64,000 bases of DNA from Flavobacterium agrisoli (GTDB taxonomy: Bacteria > Bacteroidota > Bacteroidia > Flavobacteriales > Flavobacteriaceae), in NCBI RefSeq assembly GCF_016522065.1, contig NZ_JAEHFV010000009.1, forward strand, positions 1-64,000. The letters are read 5' to 3'. This document shows positions 50,099-58,776 of this stretch, one piece after another. A program made the position numbers and the translations under genes. The stretch's first letter is position 1. Every line of letters starts with the position of its first letter. The notes beneath the pieces were generated by a model. It did no database searches and was not told the origin of the DNA. It was given only the letters and a program-made list of their open reading frames with translations.

Positions 50099-51733
50099 TT
50101 ATTTTTCGATTTCGTGTAGATTTTCCATCTTTTTATGAGCTAAGAATCCGCTAATGTCCTCAAAATGTTCTTTTACGCGTTTATTACCAAATTCAAAAAC
50201 TTTAGTAGCTAATCCATCCAAAAAGTCACGGTCGTGAGAAACCAAGATTAACGTTCCATCAAAATCACGCAAAGCATCTTTGATGATGTCCTTTGTTTTC
50301 ATATCCAAGTGATTCGAAGGCTCATCCAAAATCAATAAATTAACGGGTTCTAGCAATAATTTAATCATAGCCAAACGGGTTTTTTCTCCCCCCGAAAGCA
50401 CTTTTACTTTTTTGGTGATATCGTCGCCCTGAAACATAAAAGCACCTAAAATGTTTTTAATTTGAGTACGAATATCGCCTACAGCAATACTATCAATCGT
50501 TTCAAAAATGGTCATGTTTTCGTCTAATAAAGCCGCTTGGTTTTGAGCAAAATAGCCAATTTGAGCATTGTGACCAATTTCTACGCTTCCGCTGTCAATA
50601 CCAATTTCTTTCATAATAGCTTTAATCATGGTCGATTTTCCTTCTCCATTTTTACCTACAAAAGCTACTTTTTGACCGCGTTCAATTACTATATTGGCAT
50701 TTTTAAAAACCACATGATCACCGTACGATTTGTCTAATTCTTTAACAATCACGGGATATTGTCCCGAGCGAGCGGCAGGCGGAAATTTTAATCGCAAAGC
50801 TGAGGTGTCGACTTCATCCACCTGAACAATTTCTAATTTTTCCAACATTCGAACGCGTGATTGAACGGCATCGGTTTTAGAAAAAGTACCTTTAAAACGT
50901 TCGATGAAAGCACGATTATCAGCAATCATTTTTTGTTGTTCGTCGTAAGCTTTTTGTTGGTGAATTCGTCTGTCTTTTCGCAATTCTAAATAATGTGAAT
51001 AGGTAGCTTTGTAATCGTAAATTCTTCCCATAGTAACCTCAATAGTTCTATTGGTAATATTGTCTACGAAAGCCCTGTCGTGAGAAATAACAACCACTGC
51101 TTTAGCCGAATTGATTAAAAAATCTTCCAACCATTGAATACTTTCAATGTCCATGTGGTTGGTAGGCTCATCTAATAAAATCAAATCGGGTTTACGAAGT
51201 AAGATTTTAGCCAATTCAATTCGCATGCGCCAACCTCCCGAAAATTCAGAGGTTTGACGATTCAAATCTTCTCGGTTAAAGCCAAGTCCAGTTAAGATTT
51301 TTTCGACTTCGGCTTCATAATTAATTTCTTCAATAGCGTAAAACTTTTCACTTAAGTCCGAAACGCGTTCTATCAATTTCATGTATTCGTCACTTTCGTA
51401 ATCGGTGCGAATTGTGAGTTGTTCATTGATAGCATCAATTTCAGATTTCATTGTGAAAATTTCTGAAAAGGCTTTAGAAGCTTCTTCTTTTACCGTCGCC
51501 CCATCAGTGGTCAATAAATGCTGCGGCAGATAAGCCACAACAGCTTCTTTTGGTGTTGAAATACTTCCGGTTGAAGGTTTACTTTGACCCGAAATGATTT
51601 TTAAAAGCGTCGATTTTCCGGCACCATTTTTCCCCATAAGGGCAATTTTATCATTTTCGTTGATAGCAAAAGAAACATCGCTAAAAAGTGTTGTTCCGCC
51701 AAATTGTACGGAAATATCATTAATTGTAATCAT
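50099..51733 (-). CDS. ABC-F family ATPase
   Basis: The 544-residue soluble protein has two ABC domains and no membrane part, so it likely acts on the ribosome, as ABC-F proteins do. Domain 1 has Walker A GKNGAGKST (34-42), signature FSGGWRMR and LLLDEPTNHMD. Domain 2 has GKNGEGKST, LSGGEKTR and LILDEPSNHLD. A charged linker lies between them (about 235-310). It is closest in build to YbiT-type members. Whether it helps translation or gives antibiotic tolerance is not predictable. Confidence 0.92.
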   Translation of the reverse strand: MITINDISVQFGGTTLFSDVSFAINENDKIALMGKNGAGKSTLLKIISGQSKPSTGSISTPKEAVVAYLPQHLLTTDGATVKEEASKAFSEIFTMKSEIDAINEQLTIRTDYESDEYMKLIERVSDLSEKFYAIEEINYEAEVEKILTGLGFNREDLNRQTSEFSGGWRMRIELAKILLRKPDLILLDEPTNHMDIESIQWLEDFLINSAKAVVVISHDRAFVDNITNRTIEVTMGRIYDYKATYSHYLELRKDRRIHQQKAYDEQQKMIADNRAFIERFKGTFSKTDAVQSRVRMLEKLEIVQVDEVDTSALRLKFPPAARSGQYPVIVKELDKSYGDHVVFKNANIVIERGQKVAFVGKNGEGKSTMIKAIMKEIGIDSGSVEIGHNAQIGYFAQNQAALLDENMTIFETIDSIAVGDIRTQIKNILGAFMFQGDDITKKVKVLSGGEKTRLAMIKLLLEPVNLLILDEPSNHLDMKTKDIIKDALRDFDGTLILVSHDRDFLDGLATKVFEFGNKRVKEHFEDISGFLAHKKMENLHEIEK

Positions 51734-51860
51734 TTTATAACGCTTTTAATAGGTGACAACCCTTATCGGATAAGCCTTTTTTTGAAGTTGCAAAGATAGA
51801 ATTAAAAGGCAATTACTTTAATGTTAAAACTGAAAATGATTGCATTTTACCCCCAATAAA

Positions 51861-51904
51861 AAATCCCGCATCTTGTTTAGTGTAAGTATCAAGTTGCGGG
51901 ATTA
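51861..51904 (-). terminator. Terminator of the AGCS symporter gene
   Basis: AATCCCGCATCTTG pairs with CAAGTTGCGGGATT (one mismatch), 20 bp past the stop codon. Confidence 0.75.
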
Positions 51905-51923
51905 GTTTTGTGTGACGGTTTAT

Positions 51924-53378
51924 TTATGAATTTTGATTTTTTTCCCAAATTGGGGCATTGTAAACCGAAATATCTTTAGGATTAAACTGCGGATCTTTAC
52001 CTGCTTTTTTTTGTTTTTCGTAATCTTTTAAGGCTGCCAAAGCTGGTTTTTGTAGAATTAAAATAGCAATAATGTTAAACCAAGCCATCAATCCCACGCC
52101 TAAATCGCCAATATCCCACGCCAATTTAGCTGTATTTACACTTCCGTATACAATAATCAACAACATGGTGATTTTTAATAAATGGATAAAAATGGGAGAC
52201 TTTATTTTTTTTGTTAAGTACGAAACATTGGTTTCGGCTATGTAATAATAGGCTAGGATAGTGGTAAAAGCAAAGAAAAACAAAGCAAAGGCAACAAAAT
52301 ACGAGCCTACTCCTGGGAAAAGAGTGTCCATCGCACTTTGAGTATAACCGGCTCCTGGACTCACGCTGGCTAATCCTGAATACAAAAATTCAGAGGCACC
52401 TGCTGTTCCAAAAGCTGGATTTTGAACATTATAAGTGCCTGTAATTAAAATCATAAAACCTGTAGCGGAACATACTAATAATGTGTCAATATAAACAGAG
52501 AAAGCTTGAACCAAACCTTGCTTAGTAGGGTGCGAAACATTGGCGGCTGCTGCAATATGTGGCGCAGAACCTTGTCCGGCTTCGTTAGAATAAATACCTC
52601 TCTTTACACCCCATTGAACGGCTAAACCAAATACAGCACCAAAACTGGCTTCTTGGTTAAAAGCACTTTTAAAAATTAAAACAATGATTTCGGGCAAACG
52701 ATGGATATCCATGACAACTATTATAACTGATGCCAAGATATAAGCTGCAGCCATAAAAGGAACAATAAGCTCGGTAAATTTGGCAATTCGTTTAACACCT
52801 CCAAAAACGATGGCGGCAAATATTAAGGCTAAGCCAATACCACTTATCCAAGTATTTAGTTGAAAAGCATTTTGAAATCCTTCTGCGACTGAATTGGCTT
52901 GTACGCCAGGTAATAAAACCCCCATGGCTACAACGGCAACAATGGCAAAAGCGGTTGCAAACCATTTAACTCCTAGACCCTGTTCGATGTAAAATGAAGG
53001 TCCACCGCGCAATAAGCCTTTGTTTTCTTCTTTATAAATTTGTGCCAATGTGGCTTCAATAAAGGCTGTACTAGCGCCTAAAAAAGCGACTATCCACATC
53101 CAAAATAAAGCGCCGGGTCCACCAAAAGCAATGGCTGTAGCTACACCTGCAATGTTACCCGTTCCCACTCTTCCTGCCAAAGACATTGATAAAGCTTGAA
53201 AAGAAGAAACTCCCGACTCTGAACTTTCACCATCAAATAACAAACGAAACATTTCCCGGAAATGGCGAACTTGTAAAAACCGTGTTCGTAATGAAAAATA
53301 AAGTCCTGCTCCTAAACACAATACAATCAAAGCATTGCTCCATACAATTTCATTCAAAAACGCTACCATTTCTTCCAT
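51924..53378 (-). CDS. Alanine/glycine:cation symporter (AGCS family)
   Basis: The 484-residue inner-membrane Na+- or H+-coupled importer for small amino acids has about ten or eleven helices. The hallmark block GRVGTGNIAGVATAIAFGGP (69-88) forms the substrate/cation site, followed by FWMWIVAFLG and the cytoplasmic segment VKRGIYSNEAGQGSAPHIAA. The start ATG at 53378 precedes the first helix. It stands alone. Confidence 0.94.
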   Translation of the reverse strand: MEEMVAFLNEIVWSNALIVLCLGAGLYFSLRTRFLQVRHFREMFRLLFDGESSESGVSSFQALSMSLAGRVGTGNIAGVATAIAFGGPGALFWMWIVAFLGASTAFIEATLAQIYKEENKGLLRGGPSFYIEQGLGVKWFATAFAIVAVVAMGVLLPGVQANSVAEGFQNAFQLNTWISGIGLALIFAAIVFGGVKRIAKFTELIVPFMAAAYILASVIIVVMDIHRLPEIIVLIFKSAFNQEASFGAVFGLAVQWGVKRGIYSNEAGQGSAPHIAAAANVSHPTKQGLVQAFSVYIDTLLVCSATGFMILITGTYNVQNPAFGTAGASEFLYSGLASVSPGAGYTQSAMDTLFPGVGSYFVAFALFFFAFTTILAYYYIAETNVSYLTKKIKSPIFIHLLKITMLLIIVYGSVNTAKLAWDIGDLGVGLMAWFNIIAILILQKPALAALKDYEKQKKAGKDPQFNPKDISVYNAPIWEKNQNS

Positions 53379-53612
53379 AAAGTCGAGTTGTTATTTTTTT
53401 AATTATTAAAAATGCAATGAATTTTTTCAAAAGTGAAAAATACGGGATAAAACTATAACTTCTACCGATAATAAACTAATAGAATAGAAGATAAATGCAG
53501 TAAAAATGAATAAAATTTAAAAAACATAGTTTGTAAGAAAACATTTTAATTTAATAAACATGTTTTGTTTTAGTTAAAATAAAATCAATTTCATATTTAA
53601 TTGGCTAAAAAA
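53379..53612. other. Intergenic stretch upstream of the symporter gene
   Basis: No gene is seen in this very AT-rich stretch, which should contain the symporter promoter. Confidence 0.4.
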
Positions 53613-53650
53613 ACAAAAGAGCTTTACAGGTAATTGAAAAAGCTCTTTTG
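53613..53650 (-). terminator. Terminator of the GlmU-like gene
   Basis: CAAAAGAGCTTT pairs with AAAAGCTCTTTTG around a 12-nt loop, 23 bp past the stop codon. Confidence 0.78.
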
Positions 53651-53672
53651 GGATAGGTATTTTAATAAGTGA

Positions 53673-54848
53673 TTATTCTTTACGCCATTTTTTTGTTTCT
53701 TCGAAAACATGTTCTAAAATGGCTGCTTCTTTTTCGTCAAAAGCAATATTACGACGACTCATTACCAAGCGAGCAGTTTCAAAAGCTTTTTTGGTGATGT
53801 AGGTGGTGAAACCAGAAGCGCCTCCCCAAGAAAAACTCGGAATAAAATTGCGAGGATAACCCGAACCAAAAATATTGGCACTAACTCCCACAACTGTTCC
53901 GGTATTAAACATGGTGTTGATGCCGCATTTGCTGTGGTCGCCCATCATCAATCCGCAAAATTGCAAACCGGTTTTGCTAAAACTTTCCGTTTCGTAGTTC
54001 CATAGTTTGACTTCTTCGTAATTGTTTTTTAGGTTCGAATTGTTGCTGTCGGCGCCAATATTACACCATTCACCTAAAACGGAATCACCTAAAAATCCTT
54101 CGTGCCCTTTGTTCGAATTGGCAAAAATAACCGCATTTTTTACTTCTCCTCCAATTCTAGAACCGACTCCCACAGTTGTTGCGCCGTACACTTTAGCTCC
54201 CATTTTTACTTGAGCATTTTCGCATAAAGCAAAAGGACCTCGAATTACGGTGTTTTCCATAATTTCGGTATTTTTTCCAATATAAATGGGACCTGTAGAA
54301 GCATTTAAGGTTACAAATTCTAGTTTGGCGCCTTCTTCAATAAAGATGTTTTCGGGAGCAATTACGTTTACGCTTTTCGGAATGGGTTGCGATTTTCGGT
54401 CTTCAGTTAAAAAACGGAAATCTTCGCGAATAGCCGCATCATTTTTAGAAAAAATATCCCAAGTGTGTTCGATAGTTAGACAAGGCTCGGTGAAAGAAAT
54501 GATTTCATAAGTGTCAAAATCAATATCATCTTGGTTTTCTTTGGCATAAAAAGCCACTACGGTATCGTTACTAAAAATGGCCTGATTTTCGGTTAAATCC
54601 TGAATTAGATTTACCAGGTTTTCAGTTGGCAAAAAGGAAGCGTTAATCATGATGTTTTCTTCCATTTCGACCATCGGATATTTTTCTGATAAATAATCTT
54701 CGGTGATAGTGGTAATTGTTGATCCCAATCGCATTTCCCATTTTTGCCTAATGGTTGTAATTCCGACTAAAATATCGGCGACAGGTCGAGTAAATGTGAA
54801 AGGCAAAAGCGCATTTCGTGCTGGCCCATCAAAAAGGATGTAGTTCAT
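53673..54848 (-). CDS. GlmU-family putative sugar nucleotidyltransferase
   Basis: The 391-residue protein, common in Bacteroidota, starts NYILFDGPARNALLPFTFTRP, a degenerate nucleotidyltransferase N-terminus, then has a left-handed beta-helix (about 180-330) with hexapeptide-type repeats (IYIGKNTEIMENTVIRGPF, KVYGATTVGVGSRIGGEV). It is called GlmU-like, but substrate and activity are untested; it may act in sugar-nucleotide supply for the envelope. It lies 154 bp downstream of rpmE2 with a terminator between. Confidence 0.87.
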   Translation of the reverse strand: MNYILFDGPARNALLPFTFTRPVADILVGITTIRQKWEMRLGSTITTITEDYLSEKYPMVEMEENIMINASFLPTENLVNLIQDLTENQAIFSNDTVVAFYAKENQDDIDFDTYEIISFTEPCLTIEHTWDIFSKNDAAIREDFRFLTEDRKSQPIPKSVNVIAPENIFIEEGAKLEFVTLNASTGPIYIGKNTEIMENTVIRGPFALCENAQVKMGAKVYGATTVGVGSRIGGEVKNAVIFANSNKGHEGFLGDSVLGEWCNIGADSNNSNLKNNYEEVKLWNYETESFSKTGLQFCGLMMGDHSKCGINTMFNTGTVVGVSANIFGSGYPRNFIPSFSWGGASGFTTYITKKAFETARLVMSRRNIAFDEKEAAILEHVFEETKKWRKE

Positions 54849-54954
54849 GTTGAATATTTGGTTTTTAGGAGTGGTTATTTCTAAATACGGATCAAAGTTA
54901 CAAAGTTTTTGATGCTAAAGTTGCGTTTTATTGGTTTTGAGTTGCGTTAAAAGC

Positions 54955-54983
54955 AAAAAAAAGCCTCCGGTAAGGAGGCTTTG
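54955..54983 (-). terminator. Terminator of rpmE2
   Basis: On the minus strand the stem AAGCCTCC / GGAGGCTT is followed by a long T-run, 20 bp past the stop codon. Confidence 0.88.
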
Positions 54984-55002
54984 GTAATATAAAAACAGGT
55001 TC

Positions 55003-55257
55003 TTATTTTTTAACGTGTTTTGCGTATTTTGTTTTGAACTTGTCAATACGTCCTGCAGTATCGATAAGTTTAGATTTGCCAGTATAAAAAGGGTGAGATG
55101 TTCTAGAAATCTCCATTTTTACAACAGGATACTCAACTCCATCAACTTCAATCGTTTCTTTTGTATCTGCAGTAGATTTAGTGATAAAAATATCGTCGTT
55201 AGACATGTCTTTAAATGCAACTAATCTGTAATTCTCAGGGTGGATTCCTTTTTTCAT
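55003..55257 (-). CDS. rpmE2: 50S ribosomal protein L31, type B
   Basis: The 84-residue large-subunit protein matches type B L31: [42 protein letters not shown] and the basic tail. The Zn-binding cysteines of type A are absent, so it does not need zinc. A promoter 115 nt upstream implies a long leader that could allow regulation. It is a single gene with a strong terminator. Confidence 0.96.
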   Translation of the reverse strand: MKKGIHPENYRLVAFKDMSNDDIFITKSTADTKETIEVDGVEYPVVKMEISRTSHPFYTGKSKLIDTAGRIDKFKTKYAKHVKK

Positions 55258-55372
55258 CTTTTTTTTATTTGATAATTGAGAGTGTTCTTATTTTGAAGCT
55301 TCCTTGTTTAAAAGAAAGGTGTAAATACAACTGCTCCTTTTTTGTTATGTAATTTTAATTATTTTAAGCCTG

Positions 55373-55401
55373 CAAATTTACAATTATTTTTCAATAAACA
55401 A
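55373..55401 (-). promoter_or_regulatory. Promoter of rpmE2
   Basis: On the minus strand TTG, 18 bp, then TAAATTTG. The start codon is about 110 nt downstream, leaving a long untranslated leader. Confidence 0.6.
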
Positions 55402-55449
55402 ATCTTTGTTTTTATTTTTTTTGGTTAAATTTAGGAAAATGAATTTCCG

Positions 55450-55478
55450 TTGGCATATTAGCGGAATTACTATATTTG
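55450..55478 (+). promoter_or_regulatory. Promoter of the DUF4199 operon
   Basis: TTG at 55450-55452, 18 bp, then TATATTTG at 55471-55478, about 24 nt before the start codon at 55502. Confidence 0.65.
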
Positions 55479-55501
55479 TGAATTAATTTAAATAAGGAAG
55501 T

Positions 55502-56029
55502 ATGATAAACGAAATCGTCAAAAAAAACGGGATTACTTTTGGTGTTATTATGGGAGTTGTCTCGGCTTTGTTAACCAGTGCAATTTATGCAATTGACTTA
55601 AAATTGTTTACCTCGTGGTGGTTAGGTATCGTTACCATTCTTTTTTATATTGTTATTGCTATTGTTTTATTGAATAAAACCAAAAAGGAAATCGGCTTTT
55701 TCTCATATAAAGATGCTTTTACTACTTATTTTATTTCGGCTTTAGTGGCTGTAATCATTACAACACTTTTTAATATACTTCTTTTTAATGTAATTGATCC
55801 TGGCGCAAAGGACACTTTAAACGAAATTGTGGTAAAATATACTGTCGAAATGATGCAAAAATTTAATGCACCCGCTGCCTCGATTAATGAAACCATTGCA
55901 AAAATGAAAGACAACGACCAATATAGTGTGGGGAACTTGCTTAAAGGAGCTGCTTCTAATTTGGTAATTAGTGCAATTTTCGGATTAATAATGGCTGCAA
56001 TTTTTAAAAGCAGAACGCCTCAAGAATAA
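55502..56029 (+). CDS. DUF4199 family membrane protein
   Basis: The 175-residue integral membrane protein has four predicted helices (about 13-30, 36-55, 70-95, 147-168). ITFGVIMGVVSALLT and the motif FSYKDAFTTYFISALVAVIITTLFN match the Bacteroidota DUF4199 family, which often sits before a dolichol-phosphate mannosyltransferase-like gene, as here. Its role is unknown. It is read with the glycosyltransferase 7 bp downstream and probably with the next genes up to 61343. Confidence 0.88.
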   Translation: MINEIVKKNGITFGVIMGVVSALLTSAIYAIDLKLFTSWWLGIVTILFYIVIAIVLLNKTKKEIGFFSYKDAFTTYFISALVAVIITTLFNILLFNVIDPGAKDTLNEIVVKYTVEMMQKFNAPAASINETIAKMKDNDQYSVGNLLKGAASNLVISAIFGLIMAAIFKSRTPQE

Positions 56030-56036
56030 AAAATAA

Positions 56037-56993
56037 ATGAATTTATCCATATTAATACCGCTTTTAAACGAAGCAGAATCGTTGCAAGAACTTTATACTT
56101 GGATTGTTAAAGTGATGCAAGTAAACAATTACAGTTACGAAATTATTTTTGTTGATGATGGAAGTAGCGACAATTCTTGGGCAATTATTGAACAATTTTC
56201 GCAAGAAAACCCCAATGTAAAAGGAATTCGGTTCATGAAAAATTTTGGAAAATCGCAAGCCCTACACGCAGGATTTGCAAAAGCACAAGGTGATGTTATC
56301 ATTACTATGGATGCCGATTTACAAGATAGTCCCGAAGAGATCCCAGATCTTTATGATATGATTATCAAACAAAAATACGATTTGGTATCAGGTTGGAAGA
56401 AAAAAAGGTATGATTCGGTGGTTGCCAAAAATATTCCTTCTAAATTATTCAATTGGGCGGCTCGCAAAACATCAGGCGTGCAATTAAATGATTTTAATTG
56501 CGGATTAAAAGCCTATAAAAATGTAGTGGTTAAAAATGTTGAAGTTTCGGGTGAAATGCACCGTTATATTCCTGTTTTGGCTAAAAATGCTGGTTTTCCT
56601 AAAATTGGAGAAAAAGTGGTACAACACCAAGCCCGTAAATACGGCGAAACCAAATTCGGGATGGAGCGTTTTATAAACGGATTTCTCGATTTAATTACAA
56701 TCTGGTTTTTATCGCGTTTCGGAAAAAGACCCATGCATTTATTTGGAGCAGTCGGTTCTTTGATGTTTTTTATTGGTTTTTTTCTGGCTTTTTATATCGG
56801 TGCCATGAAATTGTATTCGTTGTATAACGATATGCATTATAGTTTGGTAACCCGAAATCCGTGGTTTTTTATTGCACTCACTACCATGATTTTAGGAACT
56901 CAATTGTTTTTGGCAGGATTTTTAGGCGAAATTATTTTAAGAACCAAAAATAACGAAGCGCGGTATAAAATAGGAAAAGAATTAAATTTTTAA
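56037..56993 (+). CDS. Family 2 glycosyltransferase (DPM1/GtrB-like)
   Basis: The 318-residue membrane-bound enzyme moves a sugar to a polyprenyl-phosphate carrier or a related lipid. The GT-A domain has FVDDGSSDNSW (about 39-49), ITMDADLQDSPEEIP (metal-binding DxD) and GWKKKRYD. Two C-terminal helices (about 237-260, 277-300) anchor it, as in GtrB. It forms an operon with DUF4199 upstream and the phosphoglucomutase 51 bp downstream. Confidence 0.92.
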   Translation: MNLSILIPLLNEAESLQELYTWIVKVMQVNNYSYEIIFVDDGSSDNSWAIIEQFSQENPNVKGIRFMKNFGKSQALHAGFAKAQGDVIITMDADLQDSPEEIPDLYDMIIKQKYDLVSGWKKKRYDSVVAKNIPSKLFNWAARKTSGVQLNDFNCGLKAYKNVVVKNVEVSGEMHRYIPVLAKNAGFPKIGEKVVQHQARKYGETKFGMERFINGFLDLITIWFLSRFGKRPMHLFGAVGSLMFFIGFFLAFYIGAMKLYSLYNDMHYSLVTRNPWFFIALTTMILGTQLFLAGFLGEIILRTKNNEARYKIGKELNF

Positions 56994-57044
56994 TTAGTAA
57001 ATAAAGCTAACCAAGCAAAAGTATTATTTTAAATACACGACATT

Positions 57045-58772
57045 ATGAATATTGAACCAACTATTTTAGATGCGGTAAACAAGTGGTTAACACCAGCTTT
57101 TGATGCCAAAACACAAGAAGAAGTAAATGAATTAATGACAACGGCTCCTAAAGAACTAGAAGATAGTTTTTATAAAGATTTAGAGTTCGGAACCGGTGGT
57201 ATGCGGGGTGTTATGGGTGTTGGTGATAACCGAATTAACAAATACACGCTCGGTAAAAATACCCAAGGTTTGTCTAATTACTTACACGAAGTTTTTCCAA
57301 ATCAAGAAATTAAAGTTGTAATTGCATACGATTGTCGTCATAATAGTGATACGTTGGCAAAAATCGTTGCGGATGTGTTTTCGGCAAACGGAATCAAAGT
57401 GTATTTGTTTTCAGAATTAAGACCAACACCCGAGTTGTCTTTTGCGCTGAAACACCTAAAATGTCAATGCGGAATCGTATTAACAGCATCACATAATCCG
57501 CCAGAATACAACGGATATAAAGTATATTGGCAAGATGGCGGACAAATAGTACCACCAGAAGATGCGGCTATTATCAATGCCATAGAAAAACTGAACTACG
57601 ACCAAATTAAATTTGCAGCACAAGATAATTTAATCGAATACATCAATACCGAAATTGACAACGCTTTTATAAAATCATCTATTGAAAATGCTAGTTTTAA
57701 TACACCTCAAAGTGCCAAAGATGAATTAGAAATTGTGTTTACCTCTTTGCACGGGACTTCTATTAAATCAATCCCGGCGGTTTTAGAAACGGCAGGTTAT
57801 AAAAACGTACATATTGTGCCAGAACAAGCCGAGCCTAATGGTGATTTCCCTACTGTAAAATCACCTAATCCCGAAGAGCCTGAGGCGTTAACGATGGCTT
57901 TGGCTTTGGCCGAAAAAACCAATGCTGATATCGTAGTGGGCACTGATCCCGATTGTGACCGATTGGGAGTAGCAGTTCGAAATAATGATGGTAAAATGAT
58001 TTTGTTAAACGGGAATCAAACCATGGTTTTAATGACTTCTTTTTTGTTGAAAGAATGGAAAAAAGCCGGAAAATTAAATGGCAAGCAATTTGTAGGGTCT
58101 ACTATCGTATCTACTCCAATGATTATGGAATTGGCTAGCAGTTATGGTGTAGAATGTAAAGTTGGTTTAACCGGCTTTAAATGGATTGCCAAAATGATAA
58201 AAGATTTTCCAGAACTCGAGTTTATTGGTGGAGGAGAAGAAAGTTTTGGTTTCATGGTTGGAGATGCGGTTCGCGATAAAGATGCTGTGGCTGCTACTTT
58301 GTTAATTTGCGAAGTGGCCGCACAAGCCAAAGCGAAAGGGAGTAGTGTATACCAAGAATTACAACAATTGTATGTAGAAAATGGTTTTTATAAAGAGTAT
58401 TTGGTTTCTTTGACAAAAAAAGGAATGGAAGGACTTCAAGAAATCAATCAAATGATGGTCGATTTACGCGAAAATCCGATGAAAGAAATAAACGGACAAC
58501 GTGTTATTATGGTAGAAGATTACCAATCATCAACTGCTTTAAATTTATTGACTCAAGAGGTTTCTGATTTGACTTTTCCAAAATCAAATGTCTTGATTTA
58601 TTATACCGAAGACGGCTCTAAAATATGTGCACGACCAAGTGGTACCGAGCCCAAAATTAAATTTTATATCAGCGTAAATGCTGCTATCGAAAATGTGAGT
58701 GAAATTACAGAAGCAGAGGCCTTTTTAGACCAAAAAATTGCCTCTATAATTTCGGAAATGCAACTAAAATAA
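57045..58772 (+). CDS. Phospho-sugar mutase (phosphoglucomutase/phosphomannomutase)
   Basis: The 575-residue alpha-D-phosphohexomutase interconverts sugar 1- and 6-phosphates. GTGGMRGVMGVG is at the start, the phosphoserine loop is TASHNPPEYNGYKVYW, the Mg site is VGTDPDCDRLG, the sugar-binding loop is GGGEESFGFM, and RPSGTEPKIKFY binds phosphate near the end. The length fits the PgcA-type enzymes. It may feed nucleotide sugars to the glycosyltransferase just upstream. The next gene starts 4 bp after its stop. Confidence 0.94.
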   Translation: MNIEPTILDAVNKWLTPAFDAKTQEEVNELMTTAPKELEDSFYKDLEFGTGGMRGVMGVGDNRINKYTLGKNTQGLSNYLHEVFPNQEIKVVIAYDCRHNSDTLAKIVADVFSANGIKVYLFSELRPTPELSFALKHLKCQCGIVLTASHNPPEYNGYKVYWQDGGQIVPPEDAAIINAIEKLNYDQIKFAAQDNLIEYINTEIDNAFIKSSIENASFNTPQSAKDELEIVFTSLHGTSIKSIPAVLETAGYKNVHIVPEQAEPNGDFPTVKSPNPEEPEALTMALALAEKTNADIVVGTDPDCDRLGVAVRNNDGKMILLNGNQTMVLMTSFLLKEWKKAGKLNGKQFVGSTIVSTPMIMELASSYGVECKVGLTGFKWIAKMIKDFPELEFIGGGEESFGFMVGDAVRDKDAVAATLLICEVAAQAKAKGSSVYQELQQLYVENGFYKEYLVSLTKKGMEGLQEINQMMVDLRENPMKEINGQRVIMVEDYQSSTALNLLTQEVSDLTFPKSNVLIYYTEDGSKICARPSGTEPKIKFYISVNAAIENVSEITEAEAFLDQKIASIISEMQLK

Positions 58773-58776
58773 AATA

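Noticed and set aside
50099..51733. ABC transporter ATPase subunit
   Set aside because: Two ATPase domains in tandem with a charged linker and no partner permease fit ABC-F, not a transporter.
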